Made by a program: the position numbers and the translations under genes. A stretch of DNA of 64,000 nucleotides from the NCBI RefSeq assembly GCF_030867145.1, contig NC_134417.1, positions 9,959,577-10,023,576 on the forward strand, read 5' to 3'. Below, one piece after another: positions 61,561 to 64,000 of the stretch. The first letter of the stretch is position 1. Each line of letters opens with the position of its first letter. The notes under the pieces were generated by a model. It was not told the origin of the DNA. It searched no databases and worked only from the letters and a program-made list of their open reading frames with translations. The stretch comes from Opisthocomus hoazin (taxonomy: Eukaryota; Chordata; Aves; Opisthocomiformes; Opisthocomidae).

Positions 61561-63504
61561 AAATATCAGAATAATGAAGTATTTCTGACTGGCTTTAGAA
61601 GTACTCAGATACTGGACTCAGTGCAAAAGCACACATGATGTCAGCAGGTAGCAAAATATGTAAATGTTATCATTTGCTTGGAGAAGAGAAGTTTGTTGAC
61701 TGTGCTAATACTGAATTCTTGGCACTGCATTATTTAACAGCGTATTGCCTTAAGCCCTGTCATAAGTCCTTTCCCTATGACATATTATCACTCAATGACA
61801 GGGAAAAGTGACTAATCTGTGATACATACAAATGCTCAGTTTGGAATAGAAAAAATATGTGAAAGGGTATGTTGCTGGCTGATTCCAAAACCAGATTTTT
61901 CTTTTTTTTTATCTTGGAGATTTGGGAGATTATATAGAAGTAAACTTCATGAATGTGAAAGCAGAAGTGTTTACAAAGGCTCTTGAGGGAAGTAAGAAAA
62001 GGTCTTGGCTTCTGCAATGATATGTCCAGAACAAAAAATATCTACAAATGCTAGCCTACCTGAGGATGGCAATTTGTTCACATTATTCTGGAACACGTTT
62101 ATGGTCGAAATTCAGAAAAAGCCTAAAAATATGAACAACATAAAGGATGCTTAATAATGAGGTACTTCACATTATCAAAACATTTATTCCTGAAGGCTGT
62201 GATAGATACAGAAACATGAATAGTGAATGTCAACTACTCAGTTTAAAACTAACTACTCCTCATCCTGCATCTACTGAGCTCTAAAGTTCCCATCAATAGC
62301 TCTTTGTTATTTTCATAAAAAAGAAATATAAAAATTGGTTTGTCTTTGCCTTTTTTTTCTGTTTTTTCAGTCCTCTGCTTATTGACTTTGCCCTTTGGGA
62401 AAGGGTTGTTTTTTTTTTTTCTGGATGTCCTCCTGCAGCCAGTTTTTCTTCTTTTGACATTGGGTCCATCAGTTTCCATCAGTGTCCCTGTTTCCTGGAT
62501 GTCAAAATGCATATCCGGTCAAATTGTGTTACCACAATAATGTCAAGTAGCTCTATAGTCACCACATCAGCAAAAGAGCTGCTTTCATAATGTCATTTTA
62601 TGATTGAATGAATACCGTAATTCATTTTTAGAGTGATAAGAATTTCCATGTCAAAACAAAGAATTCTTTGTGTGATTAAAACAGTAGAAGTCAGAATTTA
62701 GGGAATAACCCACAGTGGGTGTCTTGGGAGAGGCCAGTCCCCCAGGTATTTTGGATGACTGCTTATTGCAGCAGGGAATACAGAAGAACCAATAAAAGGG
62801 TGGGCCGCAGAAATAGGTAATAAGGCTTTGTTAGTTTATAAAAATATGACAGAAAGAATAATATTATGTTACTGTGTTTTATGTTATGACATTTACTTAC
62901 AAGGTTATTTTCATCTGTATCTCCCTTTTCACTAATTCATACCTTTCTAGATCTGTTTTCTCTTTGGAATCAGAGATTTCCTTATGTTATCTTAGTGGAA
63001 AGCTTATTCAATTGCTGCTTGTTCCAAGCTAAAGAAAAATTATATTTCCTGTTCTCTGCTTGTTTTTGAAAGACAGAAGTTGAAAAAAATAATCTTTCTC
63101 TGCACAGTAAACTGGTGCCACACGCTTACTCTCTGTAAACACATCGTTCCAGAATAGCTGAACTTTGAAATTTGGCAACATCTAATAATGTTTTTTAGTA
63201 ATCTGTCTCTAAGTGTATTTGAAAGGCATTACTTTGTCTGAAATTTTAATAAACACAAGATTGACAGGGCATTGCTGAGTATCAGGATTGTCAAGTAGTT
63301 CAAGCCCCACTCCTACCAAAGGGAAGTAAGCACAAATCAGTACCAATGAACAGCCCTGCATAGTCCACACAAATGCGAGGAATTCAGCACCAGTTCAAGA
63401 CCTGACCTCGAAATCATAATTGGAAGGGGCTGTGAGAAGTCTTCTGGTGCATCTCAGCGAAGAGTCAAATCTCCATGTTGTCTTTGTTTTTAGCTTAATG
63501 ATGA
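61561..63504. other. Unique non-coding sequence
   Basis: No gene recognised. T-rich runs at 61,899-61,910 and 62,410-62,420. 62,940-63,260 is AT-rich and repeat-poor. Confidence 0.6.
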
Positions 63505-63554
63505 TTGTGGGTTTTTGTGGGGTTTTTTTGTTTTTTGTTTGTTTTTTTTTGGTT
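63505..63554 (+). repeat. G/T-only simple tract
   Basis: Fifty bases containing only G and T on the plus strand, mainly T runs broken by G or GG. A slippage-type low-complexity tract. The minus-strand frame at 63,395-63,607 (lysine/threonine-rich) is an artefact of it. Confidence 0.8.
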
Positions 63555-64000
63555 AAGATCACAGTGGTCATTCCACAACTTCCCTGATAAAATGTATCCA
63601 TCTTCACTTCTGGAGACTTTTACGTAAAGTCTAACCTGAATCTTCCTTGACATTTCCTCTTTGAATACCTACCATGCAGTTCTTTTTGCAGGGTGATCCT
63701 TTCAGTCTTTGAGGTTCATCTCTAAGAAAGCTTCTAGCCTCTGTAACACAACAGTCTGCATTTTCTTAACTTCACTTGACCAGCACAAGTAGTGTAAGTC
63801 TCAAAGTATTGCTGGGTGCTTTGTATGAGGCAGAAGGAAAAAAAAAACTTCCCCAGATGAAATACTGCATCAGCACGGAAATTAGAAAAAATATTGTAAG
63901 CGATAGAAAAATGCAAGTCCTTGGAGACTGGAGGGTGTCTCCTTATATTATCTGCATTCCACAATATTCTGTATAGTTTATGCTTTCATTGCAAAACAAT
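63555..64000. other. Unique non-coding sequence to the window end
   Basis: No gene or repeat recognised. Confidence 0.6.

Noticed and set aside
1..64000. CRISPR arrays, operons, bacterial or phage systems
   Set aside because: No regularly spaced repeats, ribosome-binding sites or packed reading frames. Repeat content is vertebrate (avian).

Overview
The window looks like a gene-poor piece of a bird genome. It is AT-rich, has no bacterial-style gene packing, and its few confident features are avian retroelements. These are four 5'-truncated CR1 (chicken repeat 1) LINE copies, each keeping the CR1 3' terminus and its ATTCTRTG-type octamer tail, and one solo LTR of the avian ERVL type with an exact 5-bp target-site duplication. 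The species cannot be fixed from this sequence. I found no protein-coding exon, rRNA, tRNA or CRISPR array that I can defend. The stretch is most likely intergenic or deep intronic.

Layout. 1-16.4 kb is mostly unique sequence with short degenerate repeats: a MIR-like fragment near 8.9-9.0 kb, a homopurine tract at 12.2 kb, a short perfect hairpin at 13.16 kb and an AT-rich minisatellite at 14.1-14.24 kb. The solo LTR lies at 16,375-16,770. 16.8-26.6 kb is unique apart from a long A/T hairpin at 19.87 kb and a weak MIR-like patch at 24.9 kb. A short CR1 3' end lies at 26.61-26.78 kb, followed by about 5 kb of AT-rich unique sequence that is a candidate for conserved non-coding elements. A 0.75-kb CR1 (33.31-34.05 kb, plus strand) and a 1.15-kb CR1 (38.46-39.61 kb, minus strand) belong to closely related subfamilies and form an inverted pair about 4.4 kb apart. 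An older CR1 type lies at 41.9-42.4 kb. The rest, to 64 kb, is unique sequence with old dispersed-repeat fragments, a TATA plus G-rich promoter-like arrangement near 48.7 kb, a duplicated AP-1-type motif at 52.76 kb, a G-quadruplex candidate at 58.74 kb, and an old sauropsid-type repeat carrying a decamer triplication at 61.4 kb.

Nothing here forms a pathway or operon. The only coding remnants are the C-terminal parts of CR1 ORF2 (endonuclease/reverse transcriptase polyprotein), all 5'-truncated and unable to move on their own. No exotic new system is visible. The best leads are the promoter-like block at 48.6-49.3 kb, the multi-frame open segment at 37.85-38.38 kb, the unusually intact CR1 reading frame at 33.3 kb, and AT-rich blocks that should be tested for deep conservation. 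Repeat-family names rest on remembered consensus sequences and were not checked against a library.
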